Origin: Thermoprotei archaeon
GTDB taxonomy: Archaea > Thermoproteota > Thermoprotei > Thermofilales > Thermofilaceae
Assembly: GCA_003649495.1 (NCBI GenBank)
Contig: QMRZ01000066.1
Location: 1-7,997 of the forward strand
Reading direction: 5' to 3'
Length of the DNA: 7,997 nt
How positions within the stretch are numbered: the stretch's first letter is position 1; each line of letters starts with the position of its first letter. Both the position numbers and the translations under genes were made by a program. The notes beneath the pieces were generated by a model that saw only the letters and a list, made by a program, of their open reading frames with translations, was not told the DNA's origin and did not search any database. This document shows positions 6,282 to 7,997 of the stretch, in pieces.

Positions 6282-7289
6282 ATGGCCCGTGAGCTTGTCA
6301 GAGTTGAGGAGCTACGCAAGTACTTCCCCGTCAGGGGCGGAGTATTCCACCGAGTAGTAGGGTACGTCAAGGCTGTTGATGGCGTCTCCTTCAGGATCGA
6401 GGAGGGTACAACTTTTGGCCTGGTAGGGGAGTCGGGCTGTGGCAAGACCACTCTAGTGCGCACTATACTGCGCCTAATAGAGCCCACGGCTGGGAGGGTG
6501 ATCTTTGACGGTGTAGACATAACAGCTCTCAGGGCTGGCGAACTCAGGAGGATGAGGCGCCACATGCAGATAGTATTCCAGGATCCCTATACATCCCTGC
6601 ACCCCCGCATGCAGGTAAGCGAGATAGTGGCTGAGCCCCTGAGGATACACTTCGGAGTCGGGGGTGAGGAGGCGCGAGGAGAAGTCCTCAGAGTTCTGCG
6701 CGAGGTGGGCTTAGGCGAGGAGCACCTGGACAGGTACCCGCACGAGCTCAGCGGAGGACAGAGGCAGCGCGTGGCGATAGCTAGGGCGCTTATACTCCGC
6801 CCCAAGTTCTTAGTCCTCGACGAGCCCACCTCAGCCCTGGACGTGTCAGTCCAGGCTAAGATACTCAGGCTCCTGAAAGAGCTCCAGAGCAGGTATGGGC
6901 TAACCTACCTCTTCGTCTCGCATAACATCCTCGTCATCGAGTACATGAGTGACTATGTGGGGGTCATGTACCTCGGGAAGCTAGTGGAGGTAGCCCCCAA
7001 GGACGAGCTATTCAAGAATCCTCTGCATCCCTATACCATGGCTCTCCTCTCAGCAGTGCCCATCCCAGACCCGAGGGCGAGGAGCAGGAAGAGGATAATA
7101 CTCAAAGGTGAGGTACCTAGCCCACTGAACCCCCCGAGCGGTTGCAGGTTCCACCCCAGGTGCCCCTGGGCTTCAGAAGAGTGCCGCAGCTATGAGCCTG
7201 AGCTGGTGGAGGTCGGCGGCGAACACTATGTGGCATGCCACAGATGGGAGGAGATACCTCGCGTCAACACGTACATGGCGAGGCGGTAA
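6282..7289 (+). CDS. dppF: ABC transporter ATP-binding protein, DppF/OppF type
   Basis: This 335-residue cytosolic ATPase is the partner of DppD. Typical OppF/DppF features are the start VEELRKYFPVRGGV (8-21), Walker A GESGCGKT (49-56), Q-loop VFQDPYTSLHPRM (98-110), signature LSGGQRQRVAIARAL (156-170), Walker B FLVLDE (176-181), D-loop SALD (184-187) and switch histidine H214. The residue after that histidine is Asn (SHN) where most relatives have Asp. The C-terminal extension repeats the four-cysteine pattern of DppD (C288, C294, C301, C319; GCRFHPRCPW, ACH). A short basic tail (PRVNTYMARR) ends the protein. The start is fixed by a full Shine-Dalgarno site two codons after the dppD stop. 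It is the last gene of the operon and converges on the next gene with 19 bp between the stops. Confidence 0.94.
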   Translation: MARELVRVEELRKYFPVRGGVFHRVVGYVKAVDGVSFRIEEGTTFGLVGESGCGKTTLVRTILRLIEPTAGRVIFDGVDITALRAGELRRMRRHMQIVFQDPYTSLHPRMQVSEIVAEPLRIHFGVGGEEARGEVLRVLREVGLGEEHLDRYPHELSGGQRQRVAIARALILRPKFLVLDEPTSALDVSVQAKILRLLKELQSRYGLTYLFVSHNILVIEYMSDYVGVMYLGKLVEVAPKDELFKNPLHPYTMALLSAVPIPDPRARSRKRIILKGEVPSPLNPPSGCRFHPRCPWASEECRSYEPELVEVGGEHYVACHRWEEIPRVNTYMARR

Positions 7290-7308
7290 GGCCCTTCTCA
7301 TCGATAAG

Positions 7309-7875
7309 CTAGCTATCAGGCGCTACGCCACACACTCTGAGGGCTGCCCCCTTCTTCATAGCTATGAGCGAAGCCACTATTAGTGTTTTCAGAGGGCCAG
7401 CGGCGGCCTCATAAGCCGGCCTCGTGAAGACCTTCACCCTTACAGCGCCCAGCGTCAGCTCCGCACCCTCCTCGAGCTTCTCAACATTGCCTTTATCATC
7501 GCGCAGCTCTGCCCTACCGAAGCCCCCCACTAGCTTGTAGACCCTATCCTCCCCCGGGATTACCATGCCTGAAGCCCCTCCTCCCAGCAGGCTTGCCACA
7601 TCTTCAAAGTCCTTCGGTAGAACTGCGAAGAAGTAGGAGCGGGGCAGCTCATCGGCACGCGACTTGAGTAGCTGGAGCAGGTCCAGAGCCTCGTCAAGGA
7701 GCTTAGAAGGCTCCACCTCCTGCCCCCTGAAGAGTGACAGAAGGGTGGGATAGGACGTGCCAAACTTCTCCTCTATCAGGCGTAGCAGGTCTTCAAAGTC
7801 GCTGGGGAAGAATATCGTGGACACTCTATCGGTGAATGCGTTTGCGCCTCTTCCAACTACCACATATATGGGCAC
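7309..7875 (-). CDS. Conserved-looking protein of unknown function
   Basis: I do not recognise this 188-residue protein. It reads as a soluble alpha/beta protein: a beta strand PIYVVVGRG at 2-10, a second strand STIFFP (19-24), and a mostly helical stretch 26-79 (DFEDLLRLIEEKFG, then PSKLLDEALDLLQLLKSR). A segment of short strands with glycine turns follows at 81-151 (LLGGGASGMVIP, VYKLVGGFG, TLGAVRVKVF). A hydrophobic helix at 161-174 precedes the C-terminus. No signal peptide, clear membrane helix or metal-binding motif is visible, and there is one cysteine (C182). I prefer GTG at 7875 because an A/T-rich CTAATATC near 7903 would place a leaderless start there. The open frame extends to a TTG at 7914 (201 residues), which has no Shine-Dalgarno site. 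Composition matches the neighbouring genes. Its convergent position gives no hint of its role. Confidence 0.72.
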   Translation of the reverse strand: MPIYVVVGRGANAFTDRVSTIFFPSDFEDLLRLIEEKFGTSYPTLLSLFRGQEVEPSKLLDEALDLLQLLKSRADELPRSYFFAVLPKDFEDVASLLGGGASGMVIPGEDRVYKLVGGFGRAELRDDKGNVEKLEEGAELTLGAVRVKVFTRPAYEAAAGPLKTLIVASLIAMKKGAALRVCGVAPDS

Positions 7876-7914
7876 GGCTATATTATGACGCGGGAAGATA
7901 TTAGGGCCTCCCAA

Positions 7915-7997
7915 GGATTAGCTATGCGTTACATGAAGTCGGTCAGCTGGATTCTGGGGGATAGTAGGCCTCTGAGGATGTAGGACCTCTTTATCAC
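7915..7997. other. Right-edge stretch without a supported gene
   Basis: On the minus strand the frame starting at the window edge stays open for 22 codons (ending SPRIQLTDFM) to a TAA at 7931-7929. It could be the C-terminus of a gene lying beyond the edge. A second minus frame is also open to a stop near 7920, and a 19-codon plus-strand frame starts at 7924, so chance is a fair explanation. The window ends in TATCAC, which is half of the palindrome seen at 728-739. Confidence 0.25.

Noticed and set aside
7309..7914. Assigning the orphan to an immunity-protein-like family because of its PTLLSLF-G pattern
   Set aside because: The resemblance is a few residues recalled from memory and no toxin gene is next to it, so I leave the protein as unknown.
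1..7997. CRISPR arrays, tRNA or rRNA genes, insertion sequences, attachment sites, C/D-box sRNAs
   Set aside because: I saw no regularly spaced repeats, no cloverleaf sequence, no transposase or integrase, and no convincing paired C and D boxes in the non-coding gaps.

Overview
The window looks like chromosome from a hyperthermophilic archaeon, probably Thermoproteota (Crenarchaeota). The clues are moderately high G+C with AGG/AGA arginine and ATA isoleucine codons, GTG starts alongside ATG, A/T-rich TATA-type promoter boxes 25-30 bp before gene starts, Shine-Dalgarno sites of the GGAGGTGA type inside operons, and tightly packed genes. I cannot name the genus. No tRNA, rRNA, CRISPR array, transposase or integrase is visible.

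Left part, minus strand (1-1567). Read in transcription order it holds an FkbM-family SAM-dependent methyltransferase, a 71-bp gap, a DtxR/IdeR-type metal-dependent repressor, and at the window edge the first 17 codons of what looks like FeoA, overlapping the repressor gene by 17 nt. The repressor and FeoA point to a ferrous-iron uptake operon leaving the window on the left. The gap before the repressor carries a perfect 12-bp palindrome and a second dyad over the likely promoter; both are candidate operators.

Middle (1568-7289). A divergent promoter region separates the methyltransferase from a complete plus-strand ABC importer of the dipeptide/oligopeptide/nickel (Dpp/Opp/Nik) family. It has a family-5 substrate-binding protein (dppA-like), a 100-bp gap with its own TATA box, then two permeases (dppB, dppC) and two ATPases (dppD, dppF) packed with overlaps or gaps of a few bases. 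The binding protein captures the solute outside the membrane, DppB and DppC form the channel, and the DppD/DppF pair hydrolyses ATP. Both ATPases keep the full nucleotide-binding motifs and a C-terminal four-cysteine segment. The substrate cannot be read from sequence: peptides are the default, but sugars and metal chelates are handled by the same family.

Right part (7290-7997). A minus-strand gene of unknown function converges on dppF with 19 bp between the stops. The last 80 bases hold no convincing gene, only a short open frame that may be the tail of another minus-strand gene.

Most of the window is a familiar transport locus. The least explained items are the orphan protein at 7309-7875, the repressor's mixed metal site with its two candidate operators, and the methyltransferase beside the transporter.
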